This document shows positions 36,980-46,691 of a stretch of 64,000 nt of DNA, piece by piece (position 1 is the first letter of the stretch; every line of letters starts with the position of its first letter). The notes beneath the pieces are model-generated. The model was not told where the DNA came from and did no database searches. It saw only the letters and a program-made list of their open reading frames with translations. Origin of the DNA: an uncultured Luminiphilus sp. (lineage in GTDB: Bacteria; Pseudomonadota; Gammaproteobacteria; Pseudomonadales; Halieaceae); the NCBI GenBank assembly GCA_943840615.1, contig CALSVI010000014.1, positions 1-64,000 of the forward strand. The letters are read 5' to 3'. Both the position numbers and the translations under genes were made by a program.

Positions 36980-38959
36980 CTAGTCGCGCACGGTATGCAA
37001 AAAATGCAGGTGGTCCTCGTACTGGCTAAGAATGTCAACGATGACCTGCTCTTCAGACCACCCCATAACATCGTAATCCTGCCCACCTTCCGCAAGGTGC
37101 ACTTCAGCGCGGGAAAAGCTGCCTGCAGACTCAGCATCCGAGCGTTCTTTTTTGGCGATCGATTCATCGGGTAAAGAGTGACTCCGCTCGCAGACGGCAT
37201 ATACAAAATCGACTTCATCTCCGTGATAAACCTCAAGCCGAGCACCCTGATCGGTATCGTTTGACACCACGGCATCAACACCATGGCCTGACAACTCGGA
37301 GACAAAGGTTTGCATGGCCGGCAACACGGTGTTTTTCTGAAACGCACGCACCGCCGAGTCAGCCGGGTATTCAAAGAGATTATTCAGGCGGGCTCTCCAT
37401 TCCTGAGCCTGCGCCGCTGGCGGCGGCGGGGTCGATACCGCCTGGCGTTTTGCGCCATCAACGGAGATCGCCTTTGCAAACCCCCAAAAAGCACCCAGCA
37501 ACGCGATTGAAAAAGGCAGCGCACTGGCGATCGTTGCGGCTTGAAGCGCTTGTAAACCGCCTCCCAAAAGCAGCACCGAAGCGGTCACTGCGATGACCAG
37601 CGTCCAGATAGAACGCTGTAAGGCGGGCGTGTCGTCACGGCCCCGCGCACTCAACATATTGAGCACCATCGCGCCGCTGTCTGCAGAGGTCACGAAGAAA
37701 ATGACGATCATGCCGAGACAGATCATGCTCAGAAGCTCTGTCGCCGGTAAAAACTCCAAAAACCGGAACAACCCCACGGCCGGATTATCAAGGATCGCCT
37801 CGCCCAGTTCCGAAACCCCTTGATTCAGAATCAGCTCAATGCCGCTTCCGCCCAACACTCCCAACCACAGACAAACAAACAGCGTCGGTACGACAGTTAC
37901 GCCAATTAAAAACTCTCTGATGGTCCGGCCTCTGGAAATTCGGGCAACAAAAATTCCGACAAAGGGTGTCCAGCTGATCCACCAGCCCCAATAGAAAATC
38001 GTCCAGCTTCCCAACCAGTCATTGGGCGCATAAACGTAGAGATCAAAAGTTCTTGGGACGACGCTCGCGATGTAGCCGCCAAAATTCTGCAACGTTCCCG
38101 ATAGCAAAAGGGCTGTTGGCCCGGCCAACAGGATCAGCAGCAATAGTGACACTGCCAACACCGTATTGATTTCAGAAAGCCGCTTAATACCCGAATCGAG
38201 GCCCATAATGACCGAGACAGTCGCGACCGCCATGGTGGCAAAGATCAATATCACTTGTATCCATACTTCGATGGCGACACCAAACAGGTAATTGAGCCCC
38301 GTGTTGATCTGCAAAACACCCAGGCCCAAGCTCACCGAGATACCACAGGTCGTGCAAATGACTGCGAAGACATCCACAGACGCACCAAGAGGCCCGTGGA
38401 TACGATCACCGATGAGGGGATAAAAGGCTGAGCGCAACGTGAGCGGTAAATCATGGCGATAAGAGAAATACGCCAACACCATCGCCACTGCAGCGTAGGT
38501 TGCCCAGGCGTTAAAGCCCCAATGCAAATAGGTCAGCTGCAGGCCATCTGCCGCAGCGGCCATGTCGCCACCCTCGCCTACAGGCGGAGCCAAAAAATGC
38601 ATTACCGGCTCGGCAACGCCGTAAAACAAGAGCCCGACTCCCACTCCCGCGGCGAATAGCATGGAAAACCATGACAAAAAGCCGTAATCCGGCTCCGAAT
38701 GATCGGGACCTAACTTGATGTCGCCGTAGCGTGACACCGCCAAAACCAGCACCATCACGGCGATCACAGCGATCACCAGCACGTAGAACCAGCTGGCTGA
38801 TCTGACAATAGCGGCCTGCAAGGCGGCAAAAGTGGCAGCGCCATCGCCGGGCATCGCAACGACCGCAGTGACGCCTACGGCCAATAAAGTGAGGGCTGGA
38901 TAAAATACAGCGGGATCGATCGAAAATTCTCGGCGCGGGGAGGTCGACATAAGGCTCAT
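36980..38959 (-). CDS. BCCT-family transporter (betaine/choline/carnitine type)
   Basis: 659 residues with twelve membrane helices. The substrate region in helix 8 reads FYWGWWISWTPFVGIFVARISRGRT in the sequence, with the family's Trp cluster; MLFAAGVGVGLLFYGVAEP is the glycine-rich helix 3 motif. A cytoplasmic tail of about 170 residues follows the last helix, as in BetT-type osmosensing members. It likely imports a trimethylammonium compound with Na+ or H+. It is divergent from the TBDR at 39157. Confidence 0.93.
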   Translation of the reverse strand: MSLMSTSPRREFSIDPAVFYPALTLLAVGVTAVVAMPGDGAATFAALQAAIVRSASWFYVLVIAVIAVMVLVLAVSRYGDIKLGPDHSEPDYGFLSWFSMLFAAGVGVGLLFYGVAEPVMHFLAPPVGEGGDMAAAADGLQLTYLHWGFNAWATYAAVAMVLAYFSYRHDLPLTLRSAFYPLIGDRIHGPLGASVDVFAVICTTCGISVSLGLGVLQINTGLNYLFGVAIEVWIQVILIFATMAVATVSVIMGLDSGIKRLSEINTVLAVSLLLLILLAGPTALLLSGTLQNFGGYIASVVPRTFDLYVYAPNDWLGSWTIFYWGWWISWTPFVGIFVARISRGRTIREFLIGVTVVPTLFVCLWLGVLGGSGIELILNQGVSELGEAILDNPAVGLFRFLEFLPATELLSMICLGMIVIFFVTSADSGAMVLNMLSARGRDDTPALQRSIWTLVIAVTASVLLLGGGLQALQAATIASALPFSIALLGAFWGFAKAISVDGAKRQAVSTPPPPAAQAQEWRARLNNLFEYPADSAVRAFQKNTVLPAMQTFVSELSGHGVDAVVSNDTDQGARLEVYHGDEVDFVYAVCERSHSLPDESIAKKERSDAESAGSFSRAEVHLAEGGQDYDVMGWSEEQVIVDILSQYEDHLHFLHTVRD

Positions 38960-39045
38960 TATCGGGTTGTCTCGGGGGAGTTTACCCGATAAGCCCTTTC
39001 ATGCTCGGTTAAGCGCTGCTATCCACCCCAAAAAGGGGGCCAAAA

Positions 39046-39064
39046 GGCTTGTTTCGAACAAGCC
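39046..39064. promoter_or_regulatory. Palindrome between the BCCT and TBDR genes
   Basis: GGCTTGTT, TCG spacer and AACAAGCC form a perfect eight-base inverted repeat in the 197-base divergent gap. On the minus strand it is followed by TTTT, so it might be a leader terminator ahead of the BCCT gene; it could equally be an operator. Confidence 0.4.
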
Positions 39065-39156
39065 AGTAGTTTGCAGGTATCGAAGGAAATATCGTAAACT
39101 TCCAGTAACTGTCGAAGAATAACGACTTTTTCTGCCAATCAAAAAAGGGAATCAGT

Positions 39157-41805
39157 ATGTCTCATCCCCATCGTTTCCAACGCACACCGTTGGCCGCAGC
39201 GCTTGGTGTCGCACTTTTGCCGCTGGTAGCCAGCCCAGTTCACGCACAGCTCGAAGAAGTAGTTGTGACCGCCACTAAGCAAGAAGCCAGTTTGCAGGAC
39301 GTCCCGCTTGCGGTCTCAGCGCTCACCGAGGAGTCACTGAACCAGCGTGGCGTGTCTAACTTTTCTGACTACCTGATCGAACTGCCCAATGTTTCGGCAG
39401 GTGGCGCGGGTCCAGGCCAGAGCACCATGTATATTCGTGGCGTAGCTTCGACCACCCCTAACCTGACCACCTCAGGCGTTGCGGGTCTGAGTCCCAACGT
39501 GGCGCTCTACCTAGACGAGCAGCCCATGGCACAGCCCGGCCGTAACCTAGACATTTACATTACCGACATCAACCGTGTTGAGGTCCTCGCGGGTCCGCAG
39601 GGCACGCTGTTTGGTGCGAGTTCACAGGCGGGCGTGGTGCGTTTGATCACGAACAAGCCTGACCCCTCTGGGTTCTACGGTCGCGTTCAAGCTGGCGCGT
39701 CGACCATGAAAGACGGCGAAGCCAACTACAACATTAACGCCATGTTGAACATTCCGCTGAGCGATAACTTTGCCATCCGCGGTGTGGTCTACACCGACGA
39801 GAAGGGTGGCTACATCGATAACGTGGCAGGCACGCGTACAGCGGCAGAAAGTGCGCGTTTCCGGCCTGGTAGCACGATCCGTTCAAACGGGACCGAAGTT
39901 GGGTTCAGAGGTGGTTTCCAACAAGGTGCAGATCTGAGCAACGTTAATTTCCTCGAAGCGAATAACAGCGCAATGGTCGAGGACGACTTCAACGACACCA
40001 CCTACAGTGGCGGCCGCATTGCAGCCCAGTGGGACATCAATGACAACTGGCGCATCAGCGCGGGCGCCATGGCCCAGAAGATCGAGAGTGATGGCACCTT
40101 CTACACTGACCCTAACCTCAGCGACGACTACCAGATCCAGCGGTTTGAGAAGGAGTTTGTCGAGGACGAATACACCAACGTGCATTGGACCATCGAAGGC
40201 CGCATTGGCGCTCTCGAAGTTCTTTACACCGGTGCGTTCACCGAACGCGAAACTGACCAGCGTACCGATTACTCGGACTATCTGTTTATCGGTCAGTACA
40301 TTCCCTATTACATTTGCGATTACTACGTCTCTTACACGTCGTTCGCTCCAGACAACCTGCCCACAGGTACCTGCCAGGCACCTAATCTGTTCACGACGAA
40401 TAAGGTCGACAGTGAATTCACTAGTCACGAAATTCGCTTCAGCACCGATCAGGAGAAGCGTTTTCGCGTCACTGCTGGTGGCTTCTTCAGCGAAATGGAG
40501 CTGAGCGAAATAGTCGACTTCTCATACCCCGGCAACAAATTTGTCGACGCTTGGGGTGGCGGCTACAACGGCACCGGCTTCGGGTTCCCCGAAAATTACA
40601 ACTACCCCTATGACGGTCAAGGCGGCTACAAGGTAGGCAACGGCCCCTACCCCAGAGACACAATCTTCCGAAACGATATCTTGCGCACCGATGATCGGAT
40701 GGGTGTCTTTGGTGAGGTCACCTTCGATCTGACAGATAGCTTGTCGATTACGGGTGGCTTGCGCTGGTTTGAGTACGAAGCGGACCTAGCCGGCAGCGCC
40801 AACGGCTCCTTCTACAACATGTCTGGAACGGACTACAACAAGTTCGGTACCAACATTAACGACCTGTACGATGGAGACCAGTCCATCCGCTGGACCTATT
40901 CCGGGTTCTTCCCCTACGAGGCCAGCCCGGTGTACTCACCAAGCAATCTGCCTTCAGAAGATGATCCCAACTACCAGCGGATCGTCAACAGCATCTACGC
41001 ACCTGAGAAGGCTGAAGATGACGGCGTAATTGGTAAGGTTACTCTCTCTTGGCGTCCCAACGATGATCACTTGTGGTACGTCACATGGTCGGAAGGCTTC
41101 CGAACTGGGCTACTGAACCGTCCTGGCGGCGCCTATCAGGAAGCCAACGACTACACCGTGCCGTTCGAGGTGCTGTCGGATGAATTGATCAATATGGAGC
41201 TGGGCTGGAAGCTAGACATGCTTGGCAACACCCTGCGCTTCAATGGAGCCATTTTCTTCCTAGACATTTCGGATTTGCAGACCACGATCTTCGACACGAG
41301 CATTGTTAACCTGTTCTTCTCAGATAACGCTGCCGATGCGGAAGTGACTGGTATCGAAGGTGACATCACTTGGGCGCCCACAAACAATTTGACTATGGGC
41401 GCGGCGTTCTCGTTCCTCGATACCGAAATCACAGATACGCTGACTCCCTCGACTGACGTGAAGAAAGGCCTCGAGCTAGCCTACGCGCCAGAGTTCCAGG
41501 GCAACGTTTGGGCTCGGTATGAGTGGACTATGGGCAATGGCTGGACAGCGCACGTGATGCCCAGCATCAGTCACTCTGGGAGCTCTTACAGCGATATCAT
41601 TACCATTAACCGGATGGATGTACCCAGCTGGACAATGGCTAATGTCACCGCAGGGGTAACCGCGGACAAATGGATGATCGAAGCCTTCGTTACTAACCTC
41701 ACCGATGAGCAAGTGGTGACTGGCGCCAACTACGTGAACGACCGTGAACGTCTGGCAATGGCACCACCCACTACCCTCGGCGTTCGGGTCTCCTTCGACT
41801 TCTGA
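39157..41805 (+). CDS. TonB-dependent receptor
   Basis: 882 residues. The signal peptide ends at SPVHA, then QLEEVVVTATKQEASLQDVP gives the TonB box, followed by plug motif VEVLAGPQGTLFGASSQAG (with Ala in place of Arg) and a barrel ending in GVRVSFDF. ALRFNGAIFFLDISDLQ-like strands and Tyr/Asp-rich loops are standard. AAGGGA precedes the ATG. The ligand is unknown. It shares no operon with the BCCT gene, which reads the other way, and is followed by a terminator. Confidence 0.92.
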   Translation: MSHPHRFQRTPLAAALGVALLPLVASPVHAQLEEVVVTATKQEASLQDVPLAVSALTEESLNQRGVSNFSDYLIELPNVSAGGAGPGQSTMYIRGVASTTPNLTTSGVAGLSPNVALYLDEQPMAQPGRNLDIYITDINRVEVLAGPQGTLFGASSQAGVVRLITNKPDPSGFYGRVQAGASTMKDGEANYNINAMLNIPLSDNFAIRGVVYTDEKGGYIDNVAGTRTAAESARFRPGSTIRSNGTEVGFRGGFQQGADLSNVNFLEANNSAMVEDDFNDTTYSGGRIAAQWDINDNWRISAGAMAQKIESDGTFYTDPNLSDDYQIQRFEKEFVEDEYTNVHWTIEGRIGALEVLYTGAFTERETDQRTDYSDYLFIGQYIPYYICDYYVSYTSFAPDNLPTGTCQAPNLFTTNKVDSEFTSHEIRFSTDQEKRFRVTAGGFFSEMELSEIVDFSYPGNKFVDAWGGGYNGTGFGFPENYNYPYDGQGGYKVGNGPYPRDTIFRNDILRTDDRMGVFGEVTFDLTDSLSITGGLRWFEYEADLAGSANGSFYNMSGTDYNKFGTNINDLYDGDQSIRWTYSGFFPYEASPVYSPSNLPSEDDPNYQRIVNSIYAPEKAEDDGVIGKVTLSWRPNDDHLWYVTWSEGFRTGLLNRPGGAYQEANDYTVPFEVLSDELINMELGWKLDMLGNTLRFNGAIFFLDISDLQTTIFDTSIVNLFFSDNAADAEVTGIEGDITWAPTNNLTMGAAFSFLDTEITDTLTPSTDVKKGLELAYAPEFQGNVWARYEWTMGNGWTAHVMPSISHSGSSYSDIITINRMDVPSWTMANVTAGVTADKWMIEAFVTNLTDEQVVTGANYVNDRERLAMAPPTTLGVRVSFDF

Positions 41806-41831
41806 TAATTTGTCGTTAGAGACACCTCTTG

Positions 41832-41857
41832 AAAAAGTGCCCCAATCGGGGCACTTT
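41832..41857 (+). terminator. Intrinsic terminator after the TBDR
   Basis: A-run, GTGCCCC, AATC loop, GGGGCAC and T-run, 27 bases after the TBDR stop and before the sulfotransferase start. Confidence 0.9.
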
Positions 41858-41895
41858 TTTTGTCTGTCCACTTTGTCGCAATGTGATACGCAACC

Positions 41896-43884
41896 ATGAC
41901 TGCATCTTCCTCCAGTAATGCCTCGGACGCGCTCGGGCCCGTGCAGCAGCTACTTCAACAGGGGGAGGTCACAGCGGCACTCGAAACGCTTGATCGCCTT
42001 CCAGAGGGGGCTCAAAAATCCGTCATGGGCCAATATATGCGCGGCGTGAGTTTGCGACTGCTACGCGACTTTACCAACGCAGAAACAGTGCTACGCGAGC
42101 TGGTTAATGAGAATCCATCCTACGGCAGAGCATTTCAGGAGCTCGGGCACCTTTACCGAGATGCCAATATGGTCACCGAGGCACTTAATGCCTACGCCAC
42201 TGCCTGCCATTTGAATCCGGGTCTCAAAGCCAGTTGGGTTGCGCAGAGTGACTTACTGGGACGAAACTCGCCGGAACGCGTGGCGCAAATCAATCAAAGA
42301 GTGCAGTGGTTGGAGGCCTTGCCGCCGAATCTGCTGGCCAGCTGGGATCTCCTGCATGAAGGCAAGCTCCACAAAGCCGAGCAACTTTGTCGGCAGTTCA
42401 TGCAGCAAAATCCGCAGCATATCGACGGCATGCGCGTGCTGGCCGAAATCGCCGCCCGCCATGGCGTATTGGAGGATGCTGAATTTCTTCTCGAGAGCGC
42501 TATTGAGTTCGAACCTGCCCACCGCCAGGCGCGGATCGATTACGTCCAAATTCTAAGCAAGCGGCAACGCTTTCAGCGCGCAGTAGATGAAGCCAGCACA
42601 CTTTTGGAACAAGCGCCGGATAATCCCCAACTGCAGTCGCTCTTTGCCATTCAATGCATGCAGCTTGGAGATTACGAGTCAGCGCTCGAGCTGTTCGACA
42701 AGATCCTTAGCCGCGTGCCCAGCGATCCGGTCACAAATGTGTCGAAAGGCCATGCGCTGAAGACAGGAGGGCGGTCAGAAGAAGCTATCACCGCCTATCG
42801 TGCTGCCCTGAAATCACAGCCCTTCTACTGCGACGCCTGGTATTCGCTAGCTAATCTTAAGGTTTACCAGTTTGACGACGAGGAGCTGTCATCGATGCAG
42901 GCGCTAGACGAAAACCCACATTTGGGGGGCCAGGATCGCGTGTATTTGCAGTTCGCTCTGGGTAAGGCGTTTGAGGATCGGAAGGATTATCAACAGTCCT
43001 TTCACCATTACGCCAAAGGCAACGCAATCAAGAAGGCGCAACTGCAATACAAGGCAGAAGGCACCACTCAGGAGTGCGAGGATCAAATCGCCGCGTGTAC
43101 GCGTCAGATTTTCGATCGTGAAACTGGCCACGCAGCACCTGATCCCCTCTTTATTCTTGGGCTGCCACGAGCGGGCTCGACCTTGCTTGAGCAGATTCTC
43201 TCGTCGCATAGCATGGTGGACGGCACGCTGGAGCTGCCCAATGTACTGTCGATCAGCGGCAAACTGCGCCGACTAGGTCAGCGAGAGGGCAATCAAAAAT
43301 ATCCGTTTAACCTGGCAGAGCTGTCTGCGGAACAGCTTGCAACGCTTGGGGAAGAGTACATCCGCGACACGCAAGTGCACCGGATGGGCGCTCCCTTCTT
43401 TATCGACAAGATGCCGAACAACTTTCGCCACATTGGTCTCATCAAGCTCATGCTGCCCAATGCCAAGGTGATCGATGCGCGCCGGGATCCTATGTCCTGC
43501 TGTTTCTCAGGTTTCAAGCAGCTATTTGCCGAAGGGCAAATGTTCAGCTACGACCAGGAAGACATTGCTCAGTACTACCTAGATTATGTGCGATTGATGG
43601 ACCATTGGGATAACGTTATCCCGGGCTACGTGCTGCGCGTGCAGCATGAGGATGTGGTCGCTGACCTTGAGACGGAAGTACGTCGGATGCTCGACTTCTG
43701 CGGGCTACCATTTGAGGAGGCCTGCCTGGAGTTCCATAAAACTGAGCGCAATGTGCGAACGCCATCATCGGAACAAGTACGTCAACCGATTTTCTCCACT
43801 GCGCTGGAGCAGTGGAAGCACTATGAGCCGTGGCTGGGACCACTAAAAGCACGGCTGGGACCAAGCTGGATCGCTCAGGACTGA
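41896..43884 (+). CDS. TPR-repeat protein with C-terminal sulfotransferase domain
   Basis: 662 residues. About 400 residues of tetratricopeptide repeats come first (for example FQELGHLYRDANMVTEALNA and DAWYSLANLKVYQFDDEE) and a sulfotransferase domain follows, with the 5' phosphosulfate loop ILGLPRAGSTLLEQIL near residue 421 and DARRDPMSCCFSGF later. Such proteins, related to tyrosylprotein sulfotransferases, move sulfate from PAPS to a protein or small acceptor, the repeats holding the partner. The gene follows a TBDR but behind a terminator. The acceptor is unknown. Confidence 0.9.
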   Translation: MTASSSSNASDALGPVQQLLQQGEVTAALETLDRLPEGAQKSVMGQYMRGVSLRLLRDFTNAETVLRELVNENPSYGRAFQELGHLYRDANMVTEALNAYATACHLNPGLKASWVAQSDLLGRNSPERVAQINQRVQWLEALPPNLLASWDLLHEGKLHKAEQLCRQFMQQNPQHIDGMRVLAEIAARHGVLEDAEFLLESAIEFEPAHRQARIDYVQILSKRQRFQRAVDEASTLLEQAPDNPQLQSLFAIQCMQLGDYESALELFDKILSRVPSDPVTNVSKGHALKTGGRSEEAITAYRAALKSQPFYCDAWYSLANLKVYQFDDEELSSMQALDENPHLGGQDRVYLQFALGKAFEDRKDYQQSFHHYAKGNAIKKAQLQYKAEGTTQECEDQIAACTRQIFDRETGHAAPDPLFILGLPRAGSTLLEQILSSHSMVDGTLELPNVLSISGKLRRLGQREGNQKYPFNLAELSAEQLATLGEEYIRDTQVHRMGAPFFIDKMPNNFRHIGLIKLMLPNAKVIDARRDPMSCCFSGFKQLFAEGQMFSYDQEDIAQYYLDYVRLMDHWDNVIPGYVLRVQHEDVVADLETEVRRMLDFCGLPFEEACLEFHKTERNVRTPSSEQVRQPIFSTALEQWKHYEPWLGPLKARLGPSWIAQD

Positions 43885-43899
43885 TCTGGCGTACTCAGG

Positions 43900-44798
43900 T
43901 TATTGGGCTTTGACCCATTCCAGAATAGAAGAGAAATCCCGTGGTCCGTTGCCCTCACCCTGATGAGCTGAATAAGCCGCCATGGCCTGCTTGCCCATCT
44001 GATTATCAACCCCGCAACTTTCCGCCACCTCGCAGGCCAAGCCCAGATCCTTAACCATTAAATCCACCATGAAACCAGGCTGATAGTTGTTGCTGGAAGG
44101 AGTGCCTTCCATTACATCGGGCCAAGGGTTGTAGACCTGTAACGACCAGTTATTGCCTGAACTCGCCTTCATGATCTCTGATAGTACCGCCGGATCCAGC
44201 CCGTGGGCGTGACCCATGGCCAGTGCCTCCGAAGTGCCGATCATATGGACTGCCAGCAAGCATATTGTTGGCTGCCTTGGCTACCTGACCCGCACCGGCT
44301 GGGCCAGCATGGAAGATTTTTTCCGCGCCCCCCATGCCTTCAAGAATCGGCTTCGCGCGCGCGAAAGACTCCGTGCTGCCACCGCACATAAAAGCGAGGG
44401 TGCCCGCCGCCGCCGCGGCCACGCCACCTGATACAGGGGTATCCATAAAATCGATGCCGAGCTCCGCTGCGGCCTCACCGACTCGGCGGGCGGTGGCAGC
44501 ATCGATGGTGCTGGCGTCCAGAATCAGTGTGTCGCTCGACACCTTGGCCAGCAAACCGTCCTCACCAAGAAACGTACCCGCCACATGCTTGCCTGCAGGC
44601 AGCATGCTGATGATGACATCAGCTCCCTGAGCCGCCTCAGCCGCAGACGCGGCAATGGACGCACCCTCAGCGGCAACCGCCGCACAAGCCGCTTCGACCA
44701 AATCGAATACCGTGAGGGAATGGCCCGCAGCAAGCAGGTTCTTGGCCATTGGCCCGCCCATATTGCCCAGACCCAGAAACGCGATCGTCGGCCATCAT
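43900..44798 (-). CDS. mmsB: 3-hydroxyisobutyrate dehydrogenase, two frameshifts
   Basis: About 298 residues when joined. IAFLGLGNMGGPMAKNLL is the N-terminal Rossmann motif, DTPVSGGVAAAAAGTL the substrate region, and AGQVAKAANNML holds the catalytic Lys. The frame shifts near 44784-44795, where the ATG at 44798 must shift one base to reach IAFLG, and near 44259, where LLAVHMIGTSEALAMG is restored by removing one T (minus strand). It oxidises 3-hydroxyisobutyrate to methylmalonate semialdehyde with NAD+. It follows the hydrolase gene with its ATG directly after that stop and completes the valine operon. The symbol is assigned by role. Confidence 0.88.
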
Positions 44799-45906
44799 TT
44801 ACTCCGGTAATCCGAGTGCCGGCATATTGCCGGCGCCGTGAAAGAAGGTGTCAACCACCTCAGCAGGCACTGATGCAAGGTCTGCATAAGTCCACGAGGG
44901 AGAGCGGTCTTTATCCACTCAGCAATGCCCGACACCCTCTGCGAACTCGGGATGCCGCATAATGTTGCAACCCAGCACGAGCTCCGACTCAAAGACCGCT
45001 TCTAAGCTGGCCTCCCGCGTTTGGTTTAACTGACGGAAAATCCAGGTCGCCGCCAAGGGCGAGCCATGGGCAAAGCCATCCTGCGCCTTGACCAGCCATT
45101 TATCTTCGCCCTGCCAGTTCCTCACGCGATCATGAATGATGGCGAGATCATCGCCCGCCATCCACTCGTTGATGGTATCGATGTGGGGCTCAATCTGCGC
45201 ATCGGGCGGCTCTATGCTCGCCGTCATGCCAGCGAGTAACGAACCGACCAGCTCATGGTTAGTGCGCCGCATCACCAGACCACGCCTGCGCGGTCAAGCC
45301 GCCGAGCAAGTCAGCCCTTTGAACATTGCCGAGGAAGTGAGTACCCAGCCCGCAGTACAGCGCATCACTAGCATTAATATGAGAGGACGTGAGTGCCAAA
45401 AAGCGGCCGACCTGGCCTGGCATACGATTCAGGAACCAACTACCCCCTACGTCAGGAAACAACGCAATCGTGATCTCAGGCATACCAATGCGGGTCCGCT
45501 CACTGACTACGCGATAGCGACACCCCGCGAGAATACCGAGCCCTCCGCCCATCACCACGCCGTGACCCCAGCAAATCAAGGGCTTGGTATAAGTATGCAG
45601 CAAGTAGTTCATCCGGTACTCGCGGGCAAAAAACTGCTCGGCGTACTCACAGGGGCCACCTGGCGTTTCGACGCAAGAATTACGAAGGGCCTGTACATCG
45701 CCACCCGCACAAAATGCCTTCTCGCCTGCACCATCGATGACCACGGCCACCACATTGGCGTCGTCAGCCCACGCCTCGAGACGGTCAGTGATCACGTCTA
45801 CCATTTCGCGGGTCAGCGAGTTCAGCGTTTTCTCGACATTAAGCGTCAGCTGCCCAATCACCCGGTCTCCCGCCGGGTGCTCGGTCACCAGCACACTAGC
45901 CGTCAT
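44799..45906 (-). CDS. 3-hydroxyisobutyryl-CoA hydrolase, frameshifted
   Basis: About 370 residues when joined. The N-terminal crotonase part has AFCAGGDVQAL, GHGVVMGGGLGI and PEITIALFPDVGGSWFL; the C-terminal part, typical of the hydrolase rather than hydratases, has TNHELVGSLLAG and MRHPEFAEGV. The frame shifts near 45263-45270 and at least once more near 44914-44932. The true end then reads DKDRSPSWTYADLASVPAEV and finishes at the TAA of 44799-44801. It releases CoA from 3-hydroxyisobutyryl-CoA. The ATG at 45906 overlaps the hydratase stop (ATGA). Confidence 0.88.
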
Positions 45907-46691
45907 TGATTTTTCCAATCAGGTTCGCGCTTCTCGAGGAACGCGTTAGTGCCCTCGTGCTGATCTTGCGTTGAGAACAACGACACGAACTCATCACGCT
46001 CTGCGACCAGCCCATCAGCAATAGCAATATTGCGTGCAGAGTGAATCAACCGCTTACAGGCCGCTATGGATGAAGGCGACTGATTGCCGACCTTGGCTGC
46101 CAACGCAGTCGCCGCCGCCAGCGACTCACCGGTGGGCACCACTTCCTCCACGAGTCCGAGCGTCAATGCCTGCTGCGCGCCGATGCGCTCTCCACACAAG
46201 ATCATTCGCTTGGCCCAGCCTTCTCCCACCAATTGGGTCAGTCGTTGCGTACCGCCTGCACACGGCAAAAGGCCCACCCGCGCTTCGGGCAGTGCCAGGG
46301 CGGCCTGCTCTTCGGCAATACGGATATCGCAGGCCAACGCCACTTCCAAGCCACCACCCATCGCAAACCCATTAATCGCGGCAATCGACACGCCGCGAAA
46401 ATCAGCGAGCGTTTCAAACGCGTCGCCAAAGGCCTCGCCCACTGCGCGCGCCACGTCGGCATCACTCGAGGCAAACTGATTCAAATCTGCGCCCGCGGAG
46501 AAAAATTTCTCGCCCGCGCCGGTAAAAACCAACGCATAAACGGCTGGATCTGCATTCAACGCCTCAACCACGGCCTTAAGCGCCGGCAAGCTCTCGCGGT
46601 CCCAGGTATTAGCGGAAGGATTATCGATGATGACCGTCGCAATGTTGCCGTCGATCGAGACTTTGATTTTTTCAGATGGGCTGATACTCAT
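45903..46691 (-). CDS. Enoyl-CoA hydratase (valine-pathway position)
   Basis: 262 residues, normal for a crotonase. The oxyanion-hole and active-site segments are FSAGADLNQF, IAAINGFAMGGGLEVALACD and LPEARVGLLPCAGGTQRL, with the two expected Glu positions (EVALACD and PEARVG). It adds water to the 2-enoyl-CoA, here most likely methacrylyl-CoA. It overlaps the genes on both sides by ATGA, giving tight coupling in the valine operon. Confidence 0.9.
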   Translation of the reverse strand: MSISPSEKIKVSIDGNIATVIIDNPSANTWDRESLPALKAVVEALNADPAVYALVFTGAGEKFFSAGADLNQFASSDADVARAVGEAFGDAFETLADFRGVSIAAINGFAMGGGLEVALACDIRIAEEQAALALPEARVGLLPCAGGTQRLTQLVGEGWAKRMILCGERIGAQQALTLGLVEEVVPTGESLAAATALAAKVGNQSPSSIAACKRLIHSARNIAIADGLVAERDEFVSLFSTQDQHEGTNAFLEKREPDWKNQ

